Source of the DNA: Papaver somniferum
Taxonomy: Eukaryota > Streptophyta > Magnoliopsida > Ranunculales > Papaveraceae
Direction of reading: 5' to 3'
Assembly (NCBI RefSeq): GCF_003573695.1
Contig: NC_039361.1
Location: 36,978,859 to 37,042,858, forward strand
DNA length: 64,000 nucleotides
A model generated the notes under the pieces. It made no database searches. It was not told the origin of the DNA and was given only the letters and a program-made list of their open reading frames with translations. Positions 1 through 11,847 of the stretch are shown here, piece after piece. Numbering within the stretch: the stretch's first letter is position 1; every line of letters begins with the position of its first letter. The position numbers were made by a program, and so were the translations under genes.

Positions 1-94
1 TCAACTCTGTTATTCTTCTGCAAGTTCTGCTACTGTAATTTTTCCCCCTTCAATCTTCTTTCTTTTTATTCATTCCCATACTCTTCATTCAAAT

Positions 95-2785
95 ATGGCT
101 CCAAGTGGTCATAGACATGAGAAGAATTTAAAAGATGTCCAAAAAGATCTTGCTGGGAAAGGTTTCACACTCTCTACCATTCCTGGTGAAAGCGCCAAGT
201 CAATTCTTTCTGTCAAACTTTTCTCTGATCAGTATTGTGATGATTAATCAATCATAATTTCGCTAGGTCAGATTCTCGCAGGTCTCCCCATTCCTCTTTA
301 TGACCCAGATCTTCCTCTTTTCTATGAAATTCTCGCTCACTCGGGATTTTCGCGAGCTATCTTCCAACTGAGTGGAGACTGCATCCGTCTGATGCTAGAG
401 TTCGCTAACCGTGGCGCTGGTAAAGGATCTCTGTATTGCAAAGAACTTAGGGATCCTAAATTCGCAAACCTAGAGATAATTGCTGAGAAATACACAGTAG
501 CGAGTTTCTTTGAGAACTATGAACTGATCTCCATGAAGAAAGCGAATACTCGCTGGGGTATTCGCTTAAAAAGGAAAGATAACATTGATGAAGATAAAAT
601 TCTCATGCAAGACATTGACTGGCGTTCTGGTAAGAACACAACTCCCTGCCAATCCAAAGATGATAAATGGTGTGTTTTTCCTTTAATGCTAAAAGGACCT
701 TACATTGCTGGGTAAAATGTTCTTCCTGCGAATCTCGCTGCTTATCAACCTTGGGTTTTCTCTTGGCCCGAGAAGAAGAAATAGTTATGTTTCTTCCCAT
801 TTATCTCACTTTATATTTCTTTATTTGTCTTTATTATTTTGTTCGCTAACTCTTGCGACATTCTGCAGATCCAAAAACTGAAAGATAGTTATAACAGGAC
901 TGGGAAAGCTAGTACTCTGTTAGCTCTTCGCTCATACACAGATGAGGTAAGAAATATTCTCTTATGATTTTAAACAGTATACTGTTGCTTCCATTTATTA
1001 TTTCTATCTGTGTGTGAAGATTATTGCTGAAGTAGAAGAACCTGCCGATGTTGCGAAGATTGGTGATAAAGGAAAAGGTACTCTTCGCAGGGAAAAATCA
1101 ACTGGTCCTCCTTCAAAGAAAATGAATGTCCGTTCTTCTTCTCCTTCAAATATTCCTCCTAACGAAACTTCTGAAAGTGACAAGGATGGCGAGGATAATG
1201 ATGATCTTGCCGCAAGTGAAGATTCTCCACCTGAATCTTCTATGGCTAATCTCTCTGGCCTCTTTTATGATTCTCTACAAGGAATGGGAGATATCCAATT
1301 CACAAATACCTGCAAAGCTCTCGCTACCCTTTGCGATGTCCCTTTACTGGATGGTGATAGCTCTCTTCGTGGAGTTTCTAGATCAGTGACTCCCGACTTC
1401 TTGCATTCTCTCAATAGTCTGGTATACTTTTATTCTTTTACTTCTTTATTGTTATAACTCAAATTTTCTTTCTATATTAATATTTTTTATATTTTCTCGC
1501 AGGCTGGAAAAGCTTCTTTTGCTGTTGCCTCAGACCTAGAGAGAAGACGCGAAAATCTTGAAAAAAAGAACCTTCAATTTCGCACAAAGAATGAAGAATT
1601 GGAAGTTGAAGTTAAAAGTCTTTGTGAGAAAAATAGACAGCTATAAATTGATTCTTCTTCGTATAAGAACAAAATATCTAGTCTTCAGCAAGATAATAAT
1701 CAGCTTTACGGTATGTTACCTTTCTCTTTTCCCTTCATTCATTCATCCTGTTGTTTTATCTTATTTAAATGATCCTTTTTGCAGACATTTATGGTATTTC
1801 TGATGAAGCTTCCTTCTTCGTTCATTTCCTAATGCCTTGGATAATGATACCCTTCTTGAGCGTCTTAGTAATTCCTTAAATAGTTTCTCAAATGATAGAA
1901 TTTCATCTCTTTCTCTGAATGAGCTTAGATCTAAATTTCGCCTCTTAGAAATTGATCATAGGTCTAGTTTAGGTTTATCCAACCTGTTTAAGCGTCTCTT
2001 TCTTGATTCTAAAGAGAAAACCAATGAGTTAAGAACCAAAATTAGCGGTCTCATAGATGATAAGGATCGTATCTCTGATCAAGGTGCTAAGGCTTTGGCG
2101 AAATTCCAAGAGACTCTTCTTGAAGTTCAACTTGAACGAGATGAAGCTAATCGCAAGAACATCGAGCTCTGCGAAAGGGAAAACCAAATTCGTTCTCGTC
2201 TTCTTATAAGTAATGAGGATGAATTTGTTTGGGCTGCGAAAATCTTAGATGATGCCAGAAAAGATTTAGGTGTAAATGTTAGTCTCCAAGTTGAGCATAC
2301 AACCTTGATTAGAGATATGATTTCTGACAGAGAAGGTTATTAACTGCTCTTCTTTACTAATATTTTGCTTCTTATGAATTTTCATCAAGTTAATAATTGA
2401 TTGTCTTTTGCTCGCAGATTCTGAAAGTAGATGTCGTGAAAAGATTGAGGAACTCGAAGCTGAAAAAGAGGAACTCGCAAAGAATCTTTCTCCTCGCAAC
2501 GACAAGTATTCTAGATCAAAGAATCAAATCAAGATCACTGTTGCGAATTTTAAGAATGATGCCCTGCATTTTCGCAATCAAACTATCCAAATGATTTGTG
2601 ACGATCATAATATCCCTCATTCTGATTATCCTTGTCTCTTGGAAGAGATCCCACAAAATACTCCCACTCTGATTATTTCTGATAGCGAAGCTGATGATGA
2701 AGAATCTGATGGTAATGAAATTTCTGACGCAGACGAAGAAGGGAACAAGTATGATGAAAATAATGAAGGATCAACTAAGAAGTAG
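95..2785 (+). pseudogene. Antisense intron-containing gene of Tat-A: N-terminal transposon-associated domain, coiled coils, acidic tail
   Basis: Runs opposite to gag-pol of the host element. ATG at 95 has good context (A at -3, G at +4). Proposed exons: 95-about 713, 869-946, 1020-1421, 1503-1710, 1785-2335, 2418-2785; introns are 72-155 nt and all have GT...AG ends. Exon 1 (from about 270) resembles the plant 'putative gypsy-type transposon' N-terminal domain (Transposase_28-like), with a GLPIPLY start and a QL...R...F core; this is recognition from memory. Later exons are Lys/Glu/Leu-rich coiled coil, and the last ends in a Glu/Asp-rich tail before TAG. Defects: in-frame TAA at 245-247 and 1644-1646, a frameshift between about 1800 and 1840, and an exon 1/2 junction that does not keep frame in this copy. 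Function unknown; a DNA- or chromatin-binding accessory protein is only a guess. A related gene lies at 39025-41271. Confidence 0.7.
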
Positions 2786-4330
2786 TCTTTCTTTCTTTCT
2801 TTGATTCTCTGTAATACTTGTACATTTATTCCTTCTTTCTGTATATTTGTGTTTCTTTCATTTTGACCTGCATTCATTAAAACAATTCTTCCTTGCAACA
2901 CAGTTAATCAATATAAACATTAATTTTTGAATCTTTGTGTAAATCTATCATATGGAGACAAATAACATTTTATAATTTCATTCATTCCCATACTTGCCTC
3001 TGTTAGTTGAATCCAAATGAGAGATTTCATAAACATTTTCTTATTTTATGCCTCAATTTCGCAGTTAATTATGTATAACTTCGCAATCTTATGCGAAGTG
3101 AATTTTGATTTTTTTCAAAATATCATTCCTGTGTGGTCTTATTTTGCCTTCCTAATTAAAGGTCTTATTATGCCACCTCTTGTTATTGCGACAAAATCGC
3201 AGGACGTCCTTGCACTTTCATGCAAAACCCATTGATCTTGCCTTAACTTTTTCTTTTGTATTATGGCCTAATCAGGAATGTTGTGACAATATGACAGCCC
3301 TAAATATTCTTGCGAAAATGAAGCCCCATGACATTTCCGTCTTGGGACGAAATCGCAGGACGTCTTCGCACTTTCATGCGAAAACCCATTGATCTCGTCT
3401 TATCCTTTTCTTTTGTATTATTGCCTCTTCAGGATTGTTGCACAAATATGACAAGCCTTAATACCCTTGGAAATAAAAATCCTCATGACATTTGCGTCTT
3501 AAGACACTTATCATCTCCCTAATGGAGGGTGCCGCCCTTATCTCCCCCTGGTTGCCCCTTCAAGGAGGCGTACTTCTACCATACAAGGTTAGCTCCTCCC
3601 ATACAGTCTTAACAACAACCAGTTATTTTCGCAGCCTCTTATCCCTTTTACCTATAGGGCTTATGTTTACGAGACTGCACCCTAAGTGGGGTTTTCTTCA
3701 GGCCGAGTGCAGTATAAGCCAAGACTTGTCAAGAATGGTAAAGTACGCTTCAAACGTCTCTGGCACTCTTGACTCAACCGTGTACCTCGGAGCCTTGATC
3801 AGATTTGCACTCCTTGGGAAAGTCCTTATTAGCTTAGTCGCCCAACCTAAGTCATATGCTTAAGCTGAGAATCCAAGGTGTCTCTACCGGATGGGATTTA
3901 TTGACCCCAAATTTCCATGACTCAGGTTCCGGTGGCGGTGTAGCCTTTCCCTGAGCCATGCAACAGGTACCCCCTTATATGACGTACTTTAGGTCTTACA
4001 TTTGCCTCTTGCGAAATTGCATTCACGAACTAGGGTGTACGACATAAAGGTTTACCCCTTTCTTTTTTGTCATTTTTCTCTGATTGTCTTCTGTAAAATT
4101 CATTATCTCTGCGAGAGTCTCGCTAATCATCATATTGTATTTGAATTTCACAATCTCAATTTTTCAATTCAATCAAATGTATTTTTGAGAATTTTACTTA
4201 TTGCGAGAGTGTCGTAACAACTTAATCATTCATACATTTCTTGTTTTTATTACCTTTGCCATCCTCTGCTTCTTTATTATTTTCTGCTACTGCTTCCTTG
4301 GTAGTGGTTTGTTCATCATTTTTATTCTGA
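2786..4330. other. Non-coding spacer between antisense gene and pol of Tat-A
   Basis: No credible coding sequence. It begins as the likely 3' UTR of the antisense gene (T-rich, TGTA motifs). From about 3180 to 4010 it is closely similar, in inverted orientation, to 37925-38780 of Tat-B. It includes a pair of 156-bp tandem units, a block around 3500-3870, and a GC-richer block at 3880-4000 containing GTACGTCATATAAGG-type sequence on the minus strand. The stretch 4010-4330 is the ragged deletion junction where RT-IN are missing. Strong retention of a long non-coding block in both copies suggests a cis function such as convergent termination, packaging or the antisense 3' end. Confidence 0.7.
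3188..3500. repeat. Two 156-bp tandem units in the Tat spacer
   Basis: The phrase AAATCGCAGGACGTC recurs with a period of 156 bp (starting near 3193 and 3349). Each unit continues through CACTTTCATGC, AACCCATTGATCT and TTTTCTTTTGTATTAT to an ACATTT.CGTCTT end. The same two-unit arrangement occurs in inverted orientation in Tat-B (about 38440-38780), so the duplication predates the split of the two copies. Confidence 0.8.
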
Positions 4331-4337
4331 GCTAGCA

Positions 4338-5443
4338 TTAGTTTCGCAACATCTCTTCTCCTTTCTTTTCGATTGCATCCACCATCAACCTCTCACTTCT
4401 TTCTGTATCTTTGATTTTGTGTCGCCAGTTTTCCTTCTTGTTTGCTCTTCCTTCGCAAGATTCTATCTCAGTTTCGTAACACCTCTTTCCTTCAACCCAA
4501 TCTCCCTTTATGATTCTTACACCACTGGGGTGAGGGAATTTGATGCATTGGTGGAAAGTTGAAGCTATACCTATAATACCATGTAGCCAAGGTCGACCAA
4601 TTAACGCATTGTAGGGTGATTCTACATCAACGACACAGAATAAGATTTCAGAAGATATTCCCTTCAATGGAATCGCATAGTAACCTCCCCTTTAGGCTTG
4701 TTAGCAGTACCATTAAAACCATATATCTTGTATGTTGATGGTATAAGATCGTCATCTCTTTCTCCCATAGTTTTATAAGTATGATAAAATAAGATGTTCA
4801 CAGAGCTTCCAGTATCTATTATAATTCTATTAATTGCCCATGAATCTTCAGCTTCATCGTCCTCATCTTCTTTCGGTTTTAGATTAATTTCTAATTTTAC
4901 TACCAATGGATTATCACGCGCCTCTTCACCTTCGGGAATCTCTTCTGCGGTAAAAGAAATAATTTGTTTCTGCCATTCCTCTAGTGGCGAGATTTTCGCA
5001 ATATTCATAATTTCTCTTCCATCGTTATCTCTTGCGAACACTCTACTCAAAACATTATCATGAAAATCTTCAATTGTCTTATATGAATGTACGATAGACT
5101 GACAGAATAGATTTTTTGCTTTTGCACCAACTTCTATGAAGAATGTTTCCTTCTTTTTCATCGTGTTCACTTCGTGATGCTCTGGTGGTGGTGGAAATGG
5201 TTGAGATTGTGGTTGCTCTACCAAAAAGTGGTTTAGTTTTCCTTGATCTATCATTCTCAAAATAACTCTTTTTACATTTCTGCAATCATTTGTTGTATGT
5301 CCATGAAAATGATGATAAGAACAAAACTCATGGATTCTGTGGTTTTGAGGTGGTTCTGTTACCATGTTCCATGGTGTTGGTATATTCTCCATCAAAATTA
5401 TAGCTTCCCATATTTTATCCACACTTGCATTTAGAGGTGGCAT
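4338..5443 (-). pseudogene. Tat-A gag zinc knuckle and aspartic protease
   Basis: The first part (5443-4664) holds a C-x2-H-x4-H-x4-C knuckle near residue 40 (CSYHHFHGHTTNDC), the Tat-type variant with His in the second position. A linker follows, then the protease active site IIIDTGSSVNIL near residue 207. After a frameshift at about 4664 the second half (4667-4338) gives the flap and C-terminal motif region with LIGRPWLHG. The homologous block in Tat-B (33796-34530) keeps DTGSS and LLGRPWIHA. It would process the Gag-Pol polyprotein in the virus-like particle. Coding sequence ends at about 4338 and the expected RT is absent. Confidence 0.85.
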
Positions 5444-5515
5444 CTTGATTTCTTCCCATACTACCTTGTGACTTCCTTGTCCTCTATTATAATTTTGTCT
5501 TTGACCTCCATAAGT

Positions 5516-7573
5516 TTATTGTGGTTGATCGAGTCTTTGAATCTTGTTATTTCCACCACGATTGTAGAAATTTCTTTCTCTTTCATACTCCTCTTGATCT
5601 CGGCTTCCCATAGCCACTAATTTCTGTTGATTGTTACCCGTCACCTTCTCTTGTTGTACTTGCGAAGTATTCGCTACTGTATTTATTAGCTTGGGTAATA
5701 AGCTTGCATTCGCTGTTTGTGAGTTGGTGTTCCCAACTGGATATGATTCCATTTCATTTTGCCTTTCCTCTAGAGCAATGTATTCTTCTTGAAGTTCTCG
5801 CAATTCAGTCATTGTGATCGTATTCCTGACTCTAAAAATTTGGACATACAATAGGTTTGTTGCAAACATAGCATTGATAAATGATAATATAAGATATCTC
5901 TCATCTACACGACCAGCCATTTCACTACACATAGTTCTCCATCTTTTAGTCAGGTGCTTCAAACTTTCGCCAATCCTTTGTTTTAATCCAAACACATCTT
6001 CTATACCAGGTCGCGAAGAATTATTACTTATATATGCCCCTAGGAATATAGTCTGCAAATGACTGAAGGATGTTATTGTATTCTTTGGTAGACCTTCAAA
6101 CCATTTTAACGCCTCTCCTGTTAAGCTGGATGCGAAATATTTGCACAATACGGCATCATGATTTTCCCATTGCAACATGCACCTCACATAGGCTTTAATG
6201 TGTTGAATTGCACAAATTGCTCCATCAAAAATGCTGGTTAATGCGGGAAAATTGCATTTCGGTGGTATTCCTCTTAATTGTACTTCCCTTGTAAATGGAT
6301 TTTCGCAGCTTCTTCTATTGCTTCATCCAATTGTCTTCTGCCTAATTCTCCTCTATTATTTAGCATTCCTCTCATTTCTTCTAATTCTTTCAAGATTTGT
6401 TTATTTACACCTGAATTTTGATCCATTGTCCTTTTTAATTTCGCCTCTCTTCTTCTGCGTTCATATCTTTCTTCTCTCGCGAAATTTTGCATTTCTTCTT
6501 CATTATCTTCATCTTGTCTTCTTCTGCGAGTTTCTTCTTCACCCCTATCTTGAATTCGCAAATGATTATGTCTCTCATTTTCCCCTTCATGATTTTGTTC
6601 ATTCTTTATTAATTTCATTCGCTGCCTTTCATCCATCCTATGTACTCTATCATAATCTTCATTGAGATTACCGTTATTCCGGTTTTGTGTACACCTTCTT
6701 TCTCGATTGTCGTGATTGTTCTGGCGAATTGTCTCCTGAAGCTCTTGTTCTTCCATTTCCGCTCCCAATCTTTCACGTTCGCAAATTAAACATGCTTGTT
6801 CAGCATAATGTCTTTCAATTTCTTCTTCAATCGTTTGTTGATTTCTTTGAGTTTGTCTTTCATGTAAAATTCTTATTCATTCCTCTCGATTTCCATCGCC
6901 ATCTTGGTCATTTTGTCCCTGCCGTTGTCCATTCTCTTGATTTCTACCAATTTTGCCCATCATCAAAAGTTTCATTTTGTGGAACGTAACGATCATCAGC
7001 TCTTTCTCTATTTTCGCGATATTCTTCATTAGGATTTGATATTTCTTCTTGAATATTGTTTCCAGCATTGATTGTGGGTGAGTTTCGCCTCATTTCTCTT
7101 CTAGTCGATCTTGAATATGATTTTGTAATACTTCTCGATCTTCTATTCTGTAGTCTTATATTCTCCATCCTTAATTCTTGATTTTTCCTTGTTAGATTTG
7201 CACGTTCTTCTGCCTCAGCTCTTCTTTCTTCATGTATTCTTCGTCTCAATGTTTCTAACGCTCCAATTTCCTCATCTCCATGAATTATTCCTTCATCTGC
7301 TTCTTGATTTCTCTCTACCTGTCTATGGTTTCTGTTTTGTTGCTCTTCTTCTACTTCTTCTGCCGAATTTGATTTCCAAGTGTGTATACTCACCCTATCA
7401 TAATCTGTATTCCTCCCTTGTACTAGTGTTTGTTGAATTGGTGGTTGAGTTTGATTTTCTCTATTACTTCTCATTCTAGTTGATTCTCCCATTTCACTTC
7501 TTTCTCTCCCAGCAATTCTCTTGCTTCTTCTAACAATAGTCGGTTGTTCGGATGTATTTCTTCTTCTAGCCAT
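5516..7573 (-). pseudogene. Tat-A gag (capsid region and charged N-terminus)
   Basis: Gag builds the cytoplasmic virus-like particle. Three segments in different frames cover it: 7573-6944 (Arg/Glu-rich, RRSKRIAGRERSE-like basic start), 6768-6274 (Glu/Arg low complexity) and 6187-5516 (capsid core with EALKWFEGLP and HLTKRWRTMC motifs, typical of retrotransposon gag). Frameshifts lie near 6800-6940 and 6190-6270. The 6187-5516 segment ends in one stop and continues in frame into the zinc-knuckle segment. The first ATG lies about 120 bp inside the primer-binding site, as expected. Tat-B has lost this region entirely. Confidence 0.82.
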
Positions 7574-7689
7574 TTCTTCAATGTTAACAATATTCCAAGA
7601 AATTATGGAAAATTCTTAATCAATCACTCTAAATCTTCACATATCTCAATATTAATCTTCAGCTTTTTCTAGAATAATCTTCAATACCA

Positions 7690-7707
7690 TCCCTGTTTCT
7701 AGCGCCA
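7690..7707 (-). promoter_or_regulatory. Primer-binding site of Tat-A
   Basis: On the minus strand TGGCGCTAGAAACAGGGA begins 3 nt inside the LTR end. Tat-B has nearly the same sequence at the same offset. The primer tRNA was not identified; comparison with 3' ends of plant tRNAs would settle it. Confidence 0.7.
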
Positions 7708-7710
7708 TTA

Positions 7711-7978
7711 TGTAGTTGCAGGAAATCCTACACTACACCCCTCATATGATTTCATTATTTCTCAACTCATTTTTAGATTTACACTCTTAATTTTATTTAT
7801 CAATCTTTGAATGTTCTTACAAGAAAAGATAAAGGAATCAAGAATGACCCCTGCTCTAGACTTTCTCTCTCCTCTTTACTTGTTTCTTACTCAAAAAAGA
7901 TCTCTCCCTTTTCCTTTACAACTGAATGACTATTTATAGAGAAAATACATAGTGGATGAAAGCTAATCTGTCTTTTCC
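7711..7978 (-). repeat. Truncated 5' LTR of Tat-A
   Basis: Matches the U3-R-U5 part of the 471-bp Tat-B LTR from its 3' end (TGTAGTTGCAGGAAATCCTA on the plus strand) through a TATA box (CTATTTATAG, near 7930, minus-strand promoter) to about 7978. Similarity then stops abruptly and the outer ~200 bp of U3 is missing. Confidence 0.85.
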
Positions 7979-9212
7979 TTTACAACTTTAGACGATATTT
8001 TATGGACGAAAATTTCGAGAGAGGTGATTTTCACACATGAGTTTGATGGGCTTGGTGAACCACTTAGAGATGGATTTTGAAGACTTAACCTAGTTTTCAA
8101 AGATGGAGAAAGAAGAAAGTGTTATAAAAGGAAACCCTCATCTACAGAGAAGGGAGCTATTATATTATCTTCTACTATTTTTTTTTTCCTCTAGGGTTTA
8201 CTACATTGATAGTTCTTCTTTTTCTTCTTGTTGGGAACTCCATCTACATGATTAGCTAGATTTTTATTATTGGTTAAAGATGAGTTTGATTTTACATTAC
8301 ATGGGCTTTACTTTGATGAATGAGTTTTGTGTCATAATTATCGTTCATGTTTCACTAGAAATATCGCCATGTATGATATGATTGTTTGTTTACTCAAGTT
8401 GCAAATTGTTTAACTCATATTCATATCTATAGCTAGATTAAGGTTTATTAAATGCAAAAGTGATAAATTCCTTATTGCAAGTAGCATAATGTTGGTTATT
8501 GCTTGTAGAGATATATGAAAGTAATCGTAAGTGAATCGTGACCTTTGTTAAATTGTTTGCGTAATGTATTTTAATTTCATTGATTAGCCTAATTTCACGA
8601 ATCTTAATGCGTTTGGGAAATTAAACTTGATTAGTACGTTTTTCATGTTAGGCTGTTCTCTAGAATACGATTCATGCTTGTTTCTTTGTTGTTAGGATAA
8701 GTGCAACTAACCGCACCACTTGTTGGTTGAAATCCAACTAGAATTAACCCACAAGATACTAGATCTTCAAATCGACATTGAATGAAAGATAATAAGATAC
8801 AAACACAAAAGAAATAATAAGAAAATCCCACACAACGTGTATATTTATCTACATCTACCAGACCGCTACAATTTCTTCTTCATTATTACGAATTACTAAA
8901 TAGAGAATTACACACTTAGTAGGCTCAAAAACCTACAATAAATAAACTTCAAGTGCACACAAACAAAACAATAAGTAACGTACACACAAGATTTTATCGT
9001 GGTTCAAAAATATGCACAATGTGTGTGTATTGTCTACATCAACCAAACAACTACGACTTCTTCTTAATTATTATGGAACTACTAATTAGAGAATTACACA
9101 CTTGGTAGGCTTAAAAACCTACACACTTGGTAGGCTTAACTAGTACACAATGGAAAGTACAGGTTGAACCGACGAGGAGCGTGAAAATACTACTACCAAC
9201 TAATATCAATAA
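7979..9212. other. Unassigned AT-rich sequence with LTR-like look
   Basis: No coding sequence. A TATA-like TATAAAAGG near 8134 followed by CT-rich leader sequence suggests an old plus-strand promoter or a decayed LTR, but no partner copy is present in the window. The right part holds a degenerate direct repeat (8821-9130). It forms the left flank of the element starting at 9213. Confidence 0.4.
8821..9130. repeat. Degenerate direct repeat, period about 180 bp
   Basis: Two units share, in order, CTACATC.ACCA, CTTCTTC.T.ATTA, AGAGAATTACACACTT and GTAGGCT.AAAAACCTAC (about 8845-8945 and 9030-9125). The second ends with a short extra copy of the ACACTTGGTAGGCTTAA phrase. Confidence 0.65.
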
Positions 9213-9401
9213 TGTTATAAACCAAGTTTGTTTACGAATATGTCCTTTGTGTCTAAATTTAAGGTCTACATATCTTGGACACCAAGTCTTGTATCTATAT
9301 GAATAAAGGCTTAAACATTGTACACTACATGAACATTAATAAAATTTCTCTCTTCTTTCCTTTTATTTTGTGCCTCTTTCTCTTTTATTTATTTCAAAAT
9401 A
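9213..9401 (+). repeat. 5' LTR of LARD-like element
   Basis: Starts TGTTATAAACCAAGTTTG and contains GTATCTATATGAATAAAGGC (decayed TATA region) and an AATAAAATTTCTCTC poly(A)-signal-like segment. The 3' end is eroded (TTTCAAAATA against TTTCACAACA in the partner). No canonical TGGTATCAGAGC-type primer site follows. Confidence 0.8.
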
Positions 9402-11842
9402 CGTCATCACCAACGTAGCTCCACCGATTAAGCTAAAAAAAGAAAAAAGTTCTCGTTTTTTTTAAGTGTGATCAGACGGAGGAGAGATATTAGAAGGATA
9501 TCTTTTTCTTGACTTTTTTTTAATTTATTACACAATCTTTTACTGCATAACGAAGATCATCTTCATTGATACAAGTTTGATATTACGAAACTAACTTTGT
9601 TTGTCCTTTTGTAGATCAAATCCGATCTCGTCTTAGCACTCACAGTATGCTAGGGACGGTGGGACACGTTGATTCTCTAATCGTAGTTGACAGTTTAGTT
9701 TGCGGGACGAAACAATTCTATCTATGGATTCCATCAAAGTTAAGTGCGCGAATAGCAATTGCTTAAAAATCTCAATAGTGTTTTTGTATTTTAACTAATT
9801 AATATTTGTTTGAATTTTTTATTTTTTATTAATTATTGTACATATTAAGTTATATTATTATGTACGGCTAATCAATCTTTATTGATTTCCTTTCTTCTCT
9901 AAGTTTTTCGTAGAGAAAGAAAAAACAAAATCCATCAAAAGATGGTTTACAGTTTCCATTCCTTTTATGAAACTGTAATCACGAAAAATAGGTGCCTTCG
10001 CAGATTTTATTACCTTTACGATTATTGATCATGTGCATGGTTGAAAAACCTACGGCCAATAATATTTGGTATCTTCTTCCATTGGAGGAAGATCATGTGA
10101 TTTATATAATATTGTTTCCATTCGTTTACAAGAAACTATCCGTAATCATAAAATGGATTTTTCATATGCGATGACTAAAACGACATTTTTTTTTACCGAT
10201 GTCGTTTAAACGATTTAGGTATATCGTGTAAACCAACTGATATTGGTTTTGTCTCCTCCATCGATCAATACTAAGAGATGAGATATAAACAAATTGACAC
10301 TCTTAATTATTTTTAGGCCAGTATGGTTCCATTCCTTGCAAGGAACATTGATTGGTTTCTATTATTTCCTATAAGAAACCGTCGTTAATCAACCACTGAG
10401 GATATTTCTCTACAAAGAACAACGATGATAATTTATTTTCTTTTTTTTTTTTTTTCTTGAAAAGAAACATATAAACCAACTAGATTTGGTTTTTTTATCG
10501 ATCCTAAAGAGACAAGATATCATTATTATGGTATTCGAAATTGCAAACACTGATGAAACTAAGAATTGTTGCATTCTTTAGGGATATTGAGCAATCTTTA
10601 TGTTACTTTTTCATCTTAATATTCTCCAACATTTGAAATAGTTCCACTTGTAGATGGAATTGGACATTAAAGATCAAGGGATACGCACCCGGCTTGTTAA
10701 CCTAAATCATTAGTCCTTGTAGTGACTATATAATTATCGATCTTAAAATTAATTTCTTTTGATGAAATAAAGTGTCTATATTTCATTCTTAAGTGAATGA
10801 ATATTTTTTTGGCATTATAGGTCAGTGGAAATTTGTTAGCATACTTTATATGCTTTTGGTTGTAACAATTAAAATCCATGATTGATGATTAAAATTTGTA
10901 TGTCAAGTGGACTACAATTTTTTAGGACATTTTTTTTATAGCTTTGAAGTCATTATATATAGTCCAACTGGTATTTTTAAAATCTAGAATATATATTGAG
11001 TATATGTCCTCGATTTAATCGGATAATACTCTATAAAACTTGAAGGTACATCAGATAAATAAAAAATTCCACCATGATCAGGGGAAGAGCATACACTATC
11101 AGAAGCTTGTGTTAATTGGCTTAAAAGTTATATCAATTTCTCTCTCAACATGATCAAATTAAAAAAAAGGCTGTTACCATTAATTGGTGTGAAATATCTC
11201 ATTTTGCTTTTATATAAGTTTTTGCCTCTTGAAAGGAAAATCCAGTCACATATAGCAAAAAGTAGTATTTTAGAATAAGCTACAAGTAGTGCTCCAATTG
11301 AGACTACAAAAACACGATACACATTCTCACAGTTAATATCTTCTCTTTTGATAATGATGAGATTATATGCTAGCGGCCATTGATATCAGTTGATTGAATT
11401 TTTTCAACATATGCATACGCTGGAAATTTTTGTGGGATTGTGAAAAGCTAAATATGGTCGAATATTCATTTACAATAGCTATTGAAATGAATGATGGTGG
11501 TTGTGAACCCCTCCGCAGAGGAATATCGACGTATGTGATTGGTATGCAAAAAATTCAAATTATGTTGGATTGAAATATCTTGAATAGCGCGATTTATGTA
11601 TCCATGACTTAACACCTTAAACGTGCAAGCCTGAATTCTTAAAATTGCAGGTTGGTGTAGTCGTGATGCGTTATTAAGAGAAATTAATCGTATTAAAAAT
11701 GTTTTGAGGTTTTTATTTTTGCTTAAACCGTAGGATTGGTTCAATAATTGTTCTCCTTATATGATACATTTAGCGTGGTAGTTCTTGAAGGACTCATACT
11801 GCATTTACACAAGAAATGTGGTTGGGAACATATTCAGGAAGC
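9402..11842. other. Interior of LARD-like element, left part
   Basis: AT-rich, no ORF worth reporting. Imperfect repeats of a GTTTCCATTCCTT / AAGAAAC.GT..TAATCA pattern occur near 9950, 10110 and 10330, each able to form a weak hairpin. AAACCAACT.GATTTGGTTT-like palindromes lie near 10230 and 10480. Poly(T) runs occur at about 10440-10455. Confidence 0.5.
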
Positions 11843-11847
11843 CAACT

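Larger units (their letters stand above)
1..7978 (-). mobile_element. Ty3/gypsy Tat-lineage LTR retrotransposon, RT/IN-deleted copy (Tat-A)
   Basis: Read on the minus strand: truncated 5' LTR (7711-7978), primer-binding site (7690-7707), gag (7573-5516), zinc knuckle plus protease (5443-4338), a non-coding spacer (about 4330-2786) and an antisense gene (95-2785 on the plus strand). The 3' LTR would lie left of the window. RT, both RNase H domains and integrase are missing: coding sequence stops just after protease and runs directly into the spacer that follows integrase in Tat-B (33058-42179). Tat assignment comes from homology to Tat-B, which has the dual RNase H domain order. The copy is non-autonomous and its gag-PR frame is broken several times. 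The LTR is cut at about 7978, so no target duplication can be checked. Confidence 0.85.

Noticed and set aside
3492..3863. Open frame of ~120 codons in the Tat-A spacer, with a similar frame at 38102-38425 in Tat-B
   Set aside because: Similarity is at nucleotide level across the whole spacer. Most differences change the amino acid and the C-termini are in different frames, so protein selection is not supported.
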